Part shown: in pieces, positions 47,641 through 57,582 of the stretch
How the letters are laid out: each line of letters opens with the position of its first letter
Numbering within the stretch: the stretch's first letter is position 1
From: JAWKOK01 sp963698255
Lineage (GTDB): Bacteria; Chloroflexota; Anaerolineae; Caldilineales; Caldilineaceae
Direction of reading: 5' to 3'
Assembly (NCBI GenBank): GCA_963698255.1
Contig: CAVOQD010000010.1
Coordinates: forward strand, 62,001-126,000
DNA length: 64,000 bases
Made by a program: the position numbers and the translations under genes
The notes under the pieces: model-generated
The model's input: only the letters and a program-made list of their open reading frames with translations
Told to the model about the DNA's origin: nothing
Databases searched by the model: none

Positions 47641-47716
47641 ACAACCACGGATTACACGAATTTCACGGATCAAACAACTGAGAAAATTCGTGAAATCTGT
47701 GAAATTCATGATTGTT
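47641..47716. repeat. CACGAA-type dispersed hairpin, copy 5
   Basis: AACCACGGATTACACGAATT with TCACGGATC, then the complementary AATTCGTGAAATCTGTGAAA and TTCATGATTGTT. It lies between the diverging proB and phosphoesterase genes; the gap 47597-47856 holds no gene. Confidence 0.7.
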
Positions 47717-47856
47717 GCAATAAAGGCATCTGTGGATATCGGGTCTTTATCTGCGTTAATCTGTGGTAGATGTCCGTCTTTGCTACCCCTTTCATCACGC
47801 CAACAGACCCGGATCAGTATAGCCCATCAGCCATGATCGCCCAATGAAAGTCGCCC

Positions 47857-48546
47857 ATGCGTATCGCTATATTTTCCGACATCCATGACAACCAGGCTGG
47901 TCTGCGAGCCATGCTGGCCGATGCGGAGCGCCACAATGCAGATCGACTGATCTTTCTTGGCGATCTGGGAAATGACGTGCGGCTTTTCGAGTCTTTACGG
48001 GGCATGGGAATCGACTGTCTGTTCGGCAATTGGGAGGTGAGCGGACTGTCGCGGTTGCCGTCGCAGATGCGTGACTGGGTCGGGGCTTGGCCATCCACAC
48101 TGCGAGAAGGATCGGCGGTCTACTGCCATGCTACGCCGGACATGCCTGAGGAGGCAAGCAATACCCGGAACGCCGCCAGGTACATGCAGGCGGGCGTCCG
48201 CTGGCAGCAACTCTTTCCCCGTCTGCATCGAGACGAGCCGGCGTTGTGGAATGCACTCGCTGTCATGGAAGAAGAGGACTTGCGGGTGGCGTTCCATGGG
48301 CACACGCATGTGCAGATGGCCTGGGGTTGGTGTGCAAGGGGCGCCGGATCATATCCGGGCGGCAGTGGTCGACGTTTGCAATCTTGGCTGGGGCTGGAAA
48401 CGCTGGAACTGGCTCCCGGTGCAGCGGAATCGCCCAATCGTTACATCATCGGCGTCGGCAGCGCCGGCCAGCCTGATGACGGACCGGCGCTCAGTTATGT
48501 GATGTACGAGTCGGAGCAGGGGACGGTCTGGTTTCGTCGGATTTGA
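47857..48546 (+). CDS. Metallophosphoesterase (YfcE/MJ0936-like)
   Basis: The 229-residue product has the calcineurin-like metal motifs: IFSDIHDNQ (D-x-H) near residue 6, LIFLGDLGNDV (GD), GNWEV (GNHE position, with Trp in place of His), CHATPD and FHGHTHVQMAW (G-H-T-H). These bind two metal ions and hydrolyse phosphomonoesters or diesters in the cytoplasm. Trp for His in the GN(H/D)E motif is a difference worth noting, as the His usually protonates the leaving group. Substrate unknown. It begins at ATG 47857 without a clear Shine-Dalgarno site. It runs toward the polysaccharide operon. Confidence 0.82.
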   Translation: MRIAIFSDIHDNQAGLRAMLADAERHNADRLIFLGDLGNDVRLFESLRGMGIDCLFGNWEVSGLSRLPSQMRDWVGAWPSTLREGSAVYCHATPDMPEEASNTRNAARYMQAGVRWQQLFPRLHRDEPALWNALAVMEEEDLRVAFHGHTHVQMAWGWCARGAGSYPGGSGRRLQSWLGLETLELAPGAAESPNRYIIGVGSAGQPDDGPALSYVMYESEQGTVWFRRI

Positions 48547-48626
48547 GCCATGAAGAGTCAGGTGATCTTCGGCATTTTCGTTGCCCAGATCGAATCCACC
48601 GTTCGTCTGCTATCCGGTATTCTGCG

Positions 48627-50490
48627 CTATGCAGAGACCGGCCTTTGACGAGAGAAAAACGGCTGATAACCAAGATATGTGGCCAAATAGGCGACAAAGA
48701 CCCCGAATATGAAGCCAAGCGCTGCGCCAACGATAATAGCCAGTAGGAGGCTCGGTCCGGGCATGGGATGAACAGGTGGGATCGCAGGCGAACCGAGACG
48801 GACTTCGCTGTTTGCCGCAGTCCGCTCCAATGTCAATTCTGCCACCTTATTGCTGAGCATATCGTAGGTATTCCAGGCGAGATCTCGTCGTTGGGTTAAT
48901 TCTTGCGATTTGGCGGTTTCCGCTTCAAGCTGGGCCTGCAAAATCTGAGTTTCACGGTCTAGCTGCTGAATGAGGGCGGTTACGGCGTCATCGGCTCCCG
49001 TTGATGTCGGATACTGACTGGCCGCCACGAGTCCGCCGACAGCAAAGAGTTGTTCGTAGCTGCGTCGGATGGCAGCCTGCAATGCGTCATCACCTTCCTC
49101 TGCCGCCCCCGAGCTTTCCGTACCTGCGCCGGCGGGATCTTCAGTAATCGAGGCGGATGCGCTCGGTGCAATGTCGAGTTCTTGCAGGTAGGCTAAGCCG
49201 GCGCCGTTCAGCAGATCGTCGGACAGATCTGCGATCTGTTGGTCAAGCCGTTCCATATAGCTTTCCAGCGCCTCAACCATGGCGTCAACATCGGCGGCTT
49301 GCGCCTTGGCGTCCTGCCCCGAAACGTCGCCGGCTTGAAAAGTCAGTTGCAAATCTGCCGGCAATGTAAACGTGGTCTGCCGTGACTGGCTAACCGAACC
49401 GGCTCTGTCGGGGTTGAGTTCGGGGTCAAACGCTGTCTGCTCGGTGGTTGCTTCGGCTGAAAATGCCTGGGCTTTGAGCAACTGCAACGCTAATGCGTTG
49501 GTCGCCGTGGCGGCATCGCCGCCGGCCTCAATCTGTGCGCCCAGCGCCCGCGCTTGCTCGGCAAGGAGGGCGGCCCTGCTGCGGGCTGCATGGAGTTGCG
49601 AGAGTTCGTCAAGCCGACTCTCAATTTGTTCGACCAGCACCGATTCTGCTGAACGTACCTGTGCATCGACTAGATTGGCGAAGAGATTCAGCCGAGCGCC
49701 AAGCTCCCGATCAATGACCGTGGTGAGCGCGGCTTCACGTCCGCTCTGTAGGCTGTCCAGTTGCGCCTGCTTCTCAGCAATCTGACGCGTCAAATCGTTG
49801 GAATGTTCAACACTGATGAAAGCCTCCAGTCCTCGCTGAGCTGACTGGTAGACTTGATACGACTGGGTCAATTCACTTTCCACCGAGTTGATAATCTCTA
49901 CCGGTATCTGTCCGAACAGGTCATTGATCTGCTCGACATATTGCCGGGACCAGGCGTTGGCAATTGCCGCTGCCTTTTCCGGATCGTCCGCAGTGGCGGA
50001 AATGCGGATCAGATCGCTCTGTGTTCGCGCGTCGGATGACGGCAACGCTTCAGCCTTGACGTTCAGGAGGAGATTGGCCGGGTTCTCGTTCATCTTCGCT
50101 AAGGGTATCGCCGAGTTCGGCGATCACGGCTTTGGCGATGGCTCCGCTGTTTGCCAAGCCGATCAATGCGCTGCGACGAGTGGTGCTGCTGGTTCCAGAC
50201 GTCGAATTTTCGTTGGAAAATGTCTGAAGCCGGTCGTCCAGGGTCGCAATGCTGACAATGCGAGCCATAACGACATCGCTGCTGGATTGATATTGAGGTG
50301 TCTGAAGTTGGCGAAGCCCATATAGGGCGGCCCCGGCAGCAAATGCGGCTAACAGGGTTATGAAAACAATCTCACGCCACCAGTTGAGCAATACGTTGAA
50401 GTATTGGCTCAGGTCTATCTCGTCGTCCCCGCGTACCGGTTGAGAAGGGGGTACACTCGCGCCGGATATTTCCGAATCACGTATAGTCAT
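48627..50490 (-). CDS. Wzz/chain-length-determinant-type polysaccharide co-polymerase, one frameshift
   Basis: Frames 50050-50505 and 48627-50093 join near 50088, making about 620 residues. The plan is that of Wzz proteins: a short cytoplasmic N-terminus, helix 1 (EIVFITLLAAFAAGAALYGL), a long periplasmic/extracellular coiled-coil region (to about residue 560), and helix 2 (GPSLLLAIIVGAALGFIFGVFVAYLATY). The PPVHPMPGP stretch before helix 2 is the Pro-rich motif of the family. It sets polymer length together with the Wzy-type polymerase. No Wzc-type kinase is fused or adjacent. ATG 50490 is preferred; GTG 50505 is possible. Being at the end of the operon suggests late translation with the rest. 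Confidence 0.85.
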
Positions 50491-50722
50491 CTGCAAATTC
50501 CACACACTTTAATTTACGAACGGTTTGTATCCAAAACGATTCATCGATTCAGGTAACCGACCCTGAATCGTTGAATTGTATCCGTTATCTTTGAGGATTC
50601 CCAATACAGAGTTCCGTGGATGAATGCCCTGCCCAGAAGCAAGTTTTGGCCAGTCAATCGCCGGCTTTCAGGAAGTTCCGGACGTACTTTCAGTATGAAC
50701 GAACAGGCCGGTAGCTTGTGCG

Positions 50723-52153
50723 TTAGTAGGCCCCTTTTCCACGCAGCACGACTGTAATGGTCCGCCAGAGGATCTGCATATCGAGCCAGAGTGAGTAATT
50801 CTGGATATAGTAGAGGTCTTGGTCGGTGTGGAGATGCATCAGGTTGTCGCTGCGTCCGTTGACCTGCCACCAACCAGTAATGCCTTGGGGCACGGCGAAA
50901 CGTTTCCGCTGCCATGGTTCATATTTTTCGACCAACCAAGGCAATTCCGGGCGGGGTCCAACCAGACTCATGTCGCCTTTGAGGACGTTGATCAACTGGG
51001 GCAACTCGTCGATGCTTGTACGCCGAATGAAGCGACCTACCCGCGTCACACGGGGATCGCTCGCACTTTTGTGGATGAGGTCACCGTTGCCGCCGGCCAC
51101 ATTGATGTTCTGCTGCATTTTGTCGGCGTCAACGACCATGGAGCGAAATTTGAGCATCGGAAAGAGTTTTCCATTTTCGCCCACTCGCGGGGCCGTGTAG
51201 AAAATGGGGCCGCGATCGTCCAGCCAGATGGAGATGGTTGTGATAAGCAATATGGGGAGCAGCAGGAACAGGCCGGCGGCCGATAGCCCGATATCGACAA
51301 GGCGTTTGACAAACCGCTGGAAGCCGTCAATTGCCGGATCGCGTAGTCCGATGAGTGGAATGCCGCCCAGGCTCTCTACCGTAGCCCCGAAGAAGGCCAA
51401 CTCAAAATAGTCAGGTACAACGCGCACCCGAACCGGTGTTTCATACAGGTCGGCGACCAAGTCAACAAGCCGATTGTGGGCTTGAGGAGGTAGCGCCACA
51501 ATCACCTCATCAACGTTGTTGTCGCGAATGACACGAACTGCTTGAGAGGTCGAGCCAAGGATTGGCATGCCAAGTAGCTCTGCCTCTTGCTTGGCCATAT
51601 CATCATCAAGAAAGCCAACGAACTCAATTCCCGGCCATTTTTGGCGCTGGAATTCGGCCACGATTTCGCTGCCGACTCGGCCTGCGCCGACAATAAGGAT
51701 GCGAGCGACACTGTCTGATGTGGACCGGTTTATGCGGTGCCATGCGCGCAGTACCCAACGATAGCCGAGCAATGCCATGATGGTGAAGATGTAAAAATAG
51801 GCATAGATCAGTCGGAGCAATTCGATATTGGCCAGATAGAGCAACCCGGCCAACGAAAGGGCTGCGATGGTGTGGGCGAGTACGACGCGCTGTGTCTCAT
51901 CAAACCAGCGGATGATTTTGCGGGGCGTGTAGACACCGATGGCGAGAAAACTGGATAGCCACAGCAGACCTACAACCAGGTGGAGGGCCGGCCCGGGTCG
52001 ATAAAAATAGGTCACTGCCCATTCAGGACGAACAATCTCTCCGAAGGGCAACTGGTAACGCATATACAAAGCGATCCAGAGGGTTATCTGGATCACTATG
52101 CCATCCAATATGAAGAGCATCGCCATATAGTTCGAGCTAAATCGTTTGAACAT
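50723..52153 (-). CDS. Polyprenyl-phosphate glycosylphosphotransferase (initiating enzyme)
   Basis: The 476-residue product has four to five N-terminal membrane helices, a Rossmann-like middle domain (RILIVGAGRVGSEIVAEF) and a C-terminal sugar transferase domain (PF02397) with KRLVDIGLSAAGLFLLLPIL, MLKFRSMVVDAD, SIDELPQLINVLKGDMSLVGPRPE (in pieces) and ITGWWQVNGRS. It moves a sugar-1-phosphate onto undecaprenyl phosphate to start repeat-unit synthesis. The likely first sugar is a hexose or an N-acetylhexosamine; this cannot be told from sequence. ATG 52153 begins just before helix 1; the frame opens at 52183. It lies upstream of wzz on the same strand, the last but one gene of the operon. Confidence 0.93.
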   Translation of the reverse strand: MFKRFSSNYMAMLFILDGIVIQITLWIALYMRYQLPFGEIVRPEWAVTYFYRPGPALHLVVGLLWLSSFLAIGVYTPRKIIRWFDETQRVVLAHTIAALSLAGLLYLANIELLRLIYAYFYIFTIMALLGYRWVLRAWHRINRSTSDSVARILIVGAGRVGSEIVAEFQRQKWPGIEFVGFLDDDMAKQEAELLGMPILGSTSQAVRVIRDNNVDEVIVALPPQAHNRLVDLVADLYETPVRVRVVPDYFELAFFGATVESLGGIPLIGLRDPAIDGFQRFVKRLVDIGLSAAGLFLLLPILLITTISIWLDDRGPIFYTAPRVGENGKLFPMLKFRSMVVDADKMQQNINVAGGNGDLIHKSASDPRVTRVGRFIRRTSIDELPQLINVLKGDMSLVGPRPELPWLVEKYEPWQRKRFAVPQGITGWWQVNGRSDNLMHLHTDQDLYYIQNYSLWLDMQILWRTITVVLRGKGAY

Positions 52154-52284
52154 AGATATCCGCAATGAGATTTGAGTGAACAATGTTGACGATGGTAGAT
52201 ACGTTCGGGGTGATGGTCAGGTTACGCATGGATCTGCAGGACGCCGATTCTCTTGGTCGCCTGCTTTGTTATCGGTCACTGCTT

Positions 52285-53661
52285 TCATGGATCCGGTCTG
52301 TTCAGGGGTTGTTCATTTTGAATTTGCAGAAATAGAAGCACCATAATAGCCGATAGGATCCACGGGATAGACGCTGTCCGTGCCACCCAAGTTGATGCAT
52401 CCAATAGACCGTGTACCAGTATAGCAGCAATGCCGCCAAATACACCCGCAGCCAGGGGCCTAGCGAGGGATACGGGGTGTTTCACGTTCGCCGTCGACTG
52501 TAAATCTTTGGTTTGGCGAAGGACCGAAACTGCCATGAGCAGCGTGTTGATCGTCAGCCCGAGATAGGCGATTAGGCCCGCAACGCCCAGGTCGACCCCA
52601 ATCTGCAAGAGTAGGTTGTGTGCATGGGGAAACCCGGAAATGTCAACCCGAACTGGATAGAGGAGCGGCATGACATTTGCGAAGTTGCCGATGCCGATTC
52701 CGGTGTAGGAGAAGTCTTTGATGGCACGATAGGACTGGGTCCAGACGTCCAGCCGCCCGCTCCAGCCGCCTAGAGATCCGTCGCGTGAAATGCCCTGCAG
52801 GAGCGAATCCGCCCCAATCACGTATCCGGCGACCATTGCTCCGACCGCTCCGACTGCGTAGAGATAGAACAACCGTGGCCAGCGCAACCCCAGAACAAGG
52901 GCAGTACTCGCAAACAAGGCCAGATATCCGCCGCGGCTTTGGGTCAGGATGATCACCGATAACATGAGGATCGCTGCGAGACTGAAGAGTAGACGCTGTA
53001 CCGCCGGCAAGGGTGATCGTGTAACGGCAAGGGCAACTGCCAACGGCAGGATGACAACCAGCACGCCGGCCTGAATGTTGGCGTGAATCATGTCGCCAAG
53101 GTCCAACGGGATCGCCTCCATGAGGTCGTAAATGGGCAGATAGAAGAGGCGGTACTCCGTCTTCCACGAAGTGATGATCGGCGCCAGTAGCGATAGACCG
53201 ACGCCGATCATCAGCAAAAACCACGCGACCCATTTGGGATTACGCTGAACGGGCTTCCAGTTCACCAGAGCCACATGTAACGCCAGGCCAACCAGCACAT
53301 AGCCGCCGGCTATCCAGGAAACCGACGGCACCGGCGATATCCACAGGCTGAACCAGAGCCAGGAAAGCAGCAACAGAATGGCCAATGTCAACGGTGAAGC
53401 CGGCGGCATCAGAAAGCGGGGTAGACCCGTTCGCCGGGCGTCCTTCGCCGTCGTTACGGCGCTTAGCCAGCGTATGGGCCAAAAAATAAAAAGGGCGAAT
53501 ACCAACATAGGACGCCAAGCAGACGGCAAGGGCATGCTTGGCATCAGAAGGGGAATGGCCAACAGCAGAATCCAGAGCGGTTCCACAAGCAGGATCTGTG
53601 ACAGCCTGAATCTAGACTGGTTGACCTGTGGCGGAGACTCGATGGGCGTCGGTTCACTCAT
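52285..53661 (-). CDS. O-antigen ligase/polymerase family membrane protein (Wzy_C), first copy
   Basis: A 458-residue protein with about 12 membrane helices. The Wzy_C/WaaL region has LTQSRGGYLALFASTALVLG and then a large soluble loop GISRDGSLGGWSGRLDVWTQSYRAIKDF with GIGIGNFANVMPLLYP and the conserved late PHAHNLLLQIGVDLGVAGLI, where the His is typical of this family. It polymerises or ligates lipid-linked glycan units on the outside. A second member at 56143 belongs to the same operon, so one may be the Wzy polymerase and the other a ligase. The ATG at 53661 is preferred. It lies 12 nt after the stop of the neighbouring glycosyltransferase gene frame. Confidence 0.86.
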   Translation of the reverse strand: MSEPTPIESPPQVNQSRFRLSQILLVEPLWILLLAIPLLMPSMPLPSAWRPMLVFALFIFWPIRWLSAVTTAKDARRTGLPRFLMPPASPLTLAILLLLSWLWFSLWISPVPSVSWIAGGYVLVGLALHVALVNWKPVQRNPKWVAWFLLMIGVGLSLLAPIITSWKTEYRLFYLPIYDLMEAIPLDLGDMIHANIQAGVLVVILPLAVALAVTRSPLPAVQRLLFSLAAILMLSVIILTQSRGGYLALFASTALVLGLRWPRLFYLYAVGAVGAMVAGYVIGADSLLQGISRDGSLGGWSGRLDVWTQSYRAIKDFSYTGIGIGNFANVMPLLYPVRVDISGFPHAHNLLLQIGVDLGVAGLIAYLGLTINTLLMAVSVLRQTKDLQSTANVKHPVSLARPLAAGVFGGIAAILVHGLLDASTWVARTASIPWILSAIMVLLFLQIQNEQPLNRPDP

Positions 53662-53676
53662 AAAATGCCGCACATT

Positions 53677-54909
53677 TCAACGGCCTCGACCTGCGACCTG
53701 TTGTAGGATCGTCAGATATTGTTCGGATAGCGTTCGCCGGTTGGAATTGACGAGGACATACTCGCGTCCGCCGCTTCTAAACTCATCAAGGCGCGTCGGG
53801 TCGGCGTACAGTTCAACAATGGCATCGCTCAATTGGATCGGGTTCTCCGGCTCGATGCAGATACCAGCGTGCGCCTCTTCGACGATATCCTGCACTTCGC
53901 CGATGGCGCCCAGGATCACGGGAATGCCGCTGGCCATCAGTTCAAAGAGCTTCGACGGCCGGGCGTGGTGAAAGAGGGGAACGTTGCGAAGCAGAACCAT
54001 TGCCGCATCCGAAAGGTGATAGAGTTCCGGTATTTTCTCTCGCGGTTGGGCCGACAAGAAGGTGATATTCCCCAGGCCAAGCGTCTGGCTGCGCTCCATC
54101 AGACTCTCGCGCTCTGCACCGTCACCCACCAGTAGAAAATGAATCCGGGGATGGTTTTCTTGCAGTCGTACTGCCGCGTCGAGCACAAACGACAGACCCT
54201 GGGACAGGCCCATGGTCCCGATATACGAGACCACAAACTTGTCTTGAATTCCCAACTCCTGCTTGAGCGCGACGTTGGGCGTTCCGGGCTGAAACTTGTC
54301 TACATCGGTCCCGTTGTAAATGACCTCAATCTTGTCCGGCTCAACTCCGACCTGCAGAAAATGGTTGCGCATGCCGGCCGTCACGCCGACCACCTTGGCC
54401 GATTTTCGATAGAGAAAGCGTTCCAGCCCCTCCAGAAGGCTGATCATCCGTCGGCCACGGACCATGCCCAACTCGATGGCCTGTTGCGGCCACAGATCGC
54501 GCGTCTCAAAGACATAGGGCACGCGTTTGAATCGGCTGAGCAGATAGCCGCTGATGCCTAGAAAGAGCGGCGGCGAGCTGGCGATAATGACGTCGGGCCG
54601 CTCGCCAAAGATCGAACCAAGTACGCTGGAGACGGTCAGACTCAGGTGATTGATGATGCGCCGGTATTTGCCCTTGTTCGGCGTTGCATAGACGAAATTG
54701 CGCCTGACCCGATAGTTCTCTACCTGTTCCTCAACAAAGAACTTCCCTCGATATTCAGGAGGAATACGGCCATGTGGGTGGTTGGGGAAGCCGGTGATAA
54801 CGGTCACTTCGTGGCCTTCCTCCGCCCACATGCGTGCCATCTCTGAGGCTCTGGTCGCTCCGCCGTTCAGTTCGGGAGGGAAATAGTGAATGATGTAGTA
54901 GATTCGCAT
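53677..54909 (-). CDS. Glycosyltransferase family 4 (WbuB-like)
   Basis: The 410-residue GT-B enzyme has the N-terminal MRIYYIIHYFPPELNGGATR and VTVITGFPNHPHGRIP motifs of WbuB-type fucosamine/aminosugar transferases, and the C-terminal nucleotide-sugar site VSYIGTMGLSQGLSFVLDAA, FLLVGDGAERESLM, and the catalytic HHARPSKLFELMASGIPVI, where E-x(7)-E is met. It adds a sugar to the growing lipid-linked unit at the inner membrane face. Donor sugar unknown. The start at ATG 54909 is 13 nt after the stop of the next GT gene, so the two are in one operon. No frame fault is seen. Confidence 0.9.
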   Translation of the reverse strand: MRIYYIIHYFPPELNGGATRASEMARMWAEEGHEVTVITGFPNHPHGRIPPEYRGKFFVEEQVENYRVRRNFVYATPNKGKYRRIINHLSLTVSSVLGSIFGERPDVIIASSPPLFLGISGYLLSRFKRVPYVFETRDLWPQQAIELGMVRGRRMISLLEGLERFLYRKSAKVVGVTAGMRNHFLQVGVEPDKIEVIYNGTDVDKFQPGTPNVALKQELGIQDKFVVSYIGTMGLSQGLSFVLDAAVRLQENHPRIHFLLVGDGAERESLMERSQTLGLGNITFLSAQPREKIPELYHLSDAAMVLLRNVPLFHHARPSKLFELMASGIPVILGAIGEVQDIVEEAHAGICIEPENPIQLSDAIVELYADPTRLDEFRSGGREYVLVNSNRRTLSEQYLTILQQVAGRGR

Positions 54910-54922
54910 CGTTGGCTCAATG

Positions 54923-56146
54923 TTAGGACGTTGGCGTTAGGATATCTGCGTAGAGAGTGAAAAGTCCTGCTACCTGACTTTCCCAGTTGTAGGTAGTGGC
55001 GACCGCGCGCTGCCCTCGTTCCCCCATTTTGGCGGCTTCCTGTGGATGGTCGAAAATCCACTGCATTGCTTCGGCGATAGCGGCGGGATTCAACGGATCG
55101 ACCATGATGCCACATCGCTCATTCTCCACAATTTCTCGCCAGAGGGGAAAATCGGACGCGACAATGGGGACGCCTGCCGACATGTACTCAAAAAGTTTGT
55201 TCGGCTGTGCATCAACATGATTGGGCATCGGGTGGTAAAGTACCAAACCCATGCGTGAACGTGCCAGCAGATCGGCCATATCCTGACGGGATTGCCACCC
55301 CAAGAACTTGGTCCGCTTCCAGCCGGGCATCTGCATGGCCTCCAACTCCAACTCACTGGAGCGAAAGGCGCCGGCCAAACGCAACTGAGGAACCTGGTTT
55401 TCCGAACCGCCGGAGCAATCCAAGATGTCAATGGCCTTTAGCATTTCGTAGATGCCGCGGATCTCAGAGATGCCGCCGACAAATGTAATCCAACCGGGGC
55501 GATCCTCATACGGGATCGGGGCGACGACCGTGAGTTCCGATTGGAGCGGGAAGTTCTGGACCACGGCGGTCTTGCCCGACGGAAAGCGCCGCCCGATGGC
55601 CGGTGTGGCCGCTATGATGCCGTCGAAGAAATGGGCGCTGAACGCCTCGACACTGCGCGAAATAGTGGCAAGGCTGCGCCTGAGCCAGGTCGGTACCCAG
55701 TGCTTGGAGAGTATCTGTTCGGGCAGGTTTTCGTGCACGTCGCGGACTACGTGCCGCCCCTGGGCCTTCAGCAGCAGGCCGATGGGTATCAATTCCGGAT
55801 CATGAAAATGGTATAGGTCGGCATCGACGGCTTGAGCGGACCGATAAACTGACCAGGTAGTGCGCGTCATGCGCGCCAAGCGCCCGCCGGAAGCACGTTC
55901 GACATTGTGAAATGTGACGCCCTGCTCCTCGAAAATTTCCTGGGACGGCGGTTCGGACGAATGAAAATGGTAGACGTCATTCGCCTGGTCTGTATCATTG
56001 TCTTTGGAGGGATCCGTTGCCACAGATGACGATCCAGGAGCGACAAGATGGACATCGTAGCCGTGGGCAGCCAATGATGTCGCCTCTTTCAGGAAGATGC
56101 GTACATCTATTGGACTATGGATCGAGGTAATATGGCATATCTTCAT
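54923..56146 (-). CDS. Glycosyltransferase family 4
   Basis: The 407-residue product starts MKICHITSIHSPIDVRIFLKEA, a motif of GT4 enzymes related to WbpY and to capsular glycosyltransferases. The DLYHFHDPELIPIGLLLK block, RDVHENLPEQIL, and the C-terminal GRGWITFVGGIS-like start of the donor domain (ITFVGGISEIRG), HVDAQPNKLFEYMSAGVPIV and the E-x(7)-E site are all seen. Its ATG overlaps the TGA of the upstream ligase gene in ATGA (56143-56146), so translation is coupled. Sugar specificity unknown. An insert rich in Ser/Asp near residues 38-60 is not conserved in the family. Confidence 0.9.
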   Translation of the reverse strand: MKICHITSIHSPIDVRIFLKEATSLAAHGYDVHLVAPGSSSVATDPSKDNDTDQANDVYHFHSSEPPSQEIFEEQGVTFHNVERASGGRLARMTRTTWSVYRSAQAVDADLYHFHDPELIPIGLLLKAQGRHVVRDVHENLPEQILSKHWVPTWLRRSLATISRSVEAFSAHFFDGIIAATPAIGRRFPSGKTAVVQNFPLQSELTVVAPIPYEDRPGWITFVGGISEIRGIYEMLKAIDILDCSGGSENQVPQLRLAGAFRSSELELEAMQMPGWKRTKFLGWQSRQDMADLLARSRMGLVLYHPMPNHVDAQPNKLFEYMSAGVPIVASDFPLWREIVENERCGIMVDPLNPAAIAEAMQWIFDHPQEAAKMGERGQRAVATTYNWESQVAGLFTLYADILTPTS

Positions 56147-57582
56147 TGAAACTCTCTGTGGTCAGGGCGTCGCCGGCGGCGTTTCTGGGCAATGTATGGC
56201 ATCGTGGCGAGGGTAATACTGATCCAGAATACAAGATGCGGGTATTTTACACCTGCGAATAGCTGCGCTTCAAAAAGTTGTTGGATACTGATTGCGATGG
56301 TCATCGCGTAGAAAATCCAGGCAATTGACGGCGAGAACGATGTCCGCAAACGCTGTGATAGTGTGGCCATTACCATTAGAATGCTATAGGCTGCGGTGAA
56401 CAGCAACAGCGCGGCAAACCCGAATTGTACGGTTATTCCAAGGTAGGCATTGTGTGCACTCACATATCGGCCCTCATGGAATATTGTTGAGAATCCCAAA
56501 CCCGTGACTGGCGAGTGTTTCAGTTGTTGCCAGTAGGCTAGCCAGATGACGCTGCGATCTCGTATACCGCCACTGCCGACCTTGAACCGATATGCCCAGT
56601 CAGGATCGCTTCGAATGATCTGATATGCGACGGCAAGAATTAAGATCCCGCCCACCGCTGCGGCAATCTTGGGCCACTTCGGTTCTCCCCGCCAGAAAAT
56701 GATAGCCGCACCAATTGCAAACCCCAAGTACGCGCTGCGCGAGAAACTCGATATCAAAAGGGCAGACATAATTGCCGCACTGGCGAAATAGTAGATGCGA
56801 CCTTTACGGCTTTCCGATATTCTCCACAGTCCGCAGGTTGCGATTAGGCCGACAAAGAGCCGGCCACCCAATGTATTCCCATGAGGGTAGATAGAGACGA
56901 TGGGGATTCCGCTGCGGAGAACATAGTTTCCATAGACATATGGACCGATGGTTACCGGCCCCGAGAGCAGGAATAGCAGGCCAAGCACCGTCACCGATAT
57001 GGCCAGGAGGTGTAAGAAAACCAATATCTCTTTGCCCGTAATATAGTTTCGTATCACAAAGAGACGCAAAGACAGCGTACAAGATAGGATGGCGAGCATA
57101 TTGGCTACAGCGATGGTTGACGTAATCGCTGGTTGATCGGTCACCAGCAATGAGATGAACTGCCAGAGAAGCAGCAAAACAATGATGGCGTCTGTCGGAA
57201 TTAGGTTGAGATCCTGGGGTCTCTTGAGTGTCCAATCGATCGCGACAAGGATGATGATTAGGGCCAATCCGTAAGCAAGCAGTCGGATTGCATCGCTCAC
57301 CAGCGTGTCGCCGCCGTTGAGTTGAAACATCGGCGCAATCGCGATTGCCCAGAGCATCGCGCCATATAACCAGCTTGGATGGCGGAGAAAGAGCAGCGAA
57401 ACCCAGAACAAGCCAACGATGCCGATGAAGGCCAGAGCCGCGATCAACAGCCGCTGGTGCGGTTGCTGACTTTCGACAAGAAAGATGCCGGCACTCGTAC
57501 CGATGGCAAGTGCAAATAATGCCAATCCGACCATCCATGTCGACGGCAGGGTGTTGACATTTCTTGAGAGGCTATTGGTCAT
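56143..57582 (-). CDS. O-antigen ligase/polymerase family membrane protein, second copy
   Basis: The 479-residue product has about 12 membrane helices. The family features are ILVAIDWTLK, the central FSRSAYLGFAIGAAIIFWRG (positive helix end) and the loop VGSGGIRDRSVIWLAYWQQLKHSP with LGFSTIFHEGRYVSAHNAYLGITVQFG (in pieces), the His/Asn pair being typical. It acts on the outer face on lipid-linked glycans. The region is visibly AT-richer than the neighbours, common for polysaccharide genes and a hint of transfer. Its ATG overlaps the end of the TPR gene by 11 nt, and its TGA overlaps the next ATG. Confidence 0.85.
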   Translation of the reverse strand: MTNSLSRNVNTLPSTWMVGLALFALAIGTSAGIFLVESQQPHQRLLIAALAFIGIVGLFWVSLLFLRHPSWLYGAMLWAIAIAPMFQLNGGDTLVSDAIRLLAYGLALIIILVAIDWTLKRPQDLNLIPTDAIIVLLLLWQFISLLVTDQPAITSTIAVANMLAILSCTLSLRLFVIRNYITGKEILVFLHLLAISVTVLGLLFLLSGPVTIGPYVYGNYVLRSGIPIVSIYPHGNTLGGRLFVGLIATCGLWRISESRKGRIYYFASAAIMSALLISSFSRSAYLGFAIGAAIIFWRGEPKWPKIAAAVGGILILAVAYQIIRSDPDWAYRFKVGSGGIRDRSVIWLAYWQQLKHSPVTGLGFSTIFHEGRYVSAHNAYLGITVQFGFAALLLFTAAYSILMVMATLSQRLRTSFSPSIAWIFYAMTIAISIQQLFEAQLFAGVKYPHLVFWISITLATMPYIAQKRRRRRPDHREFQ

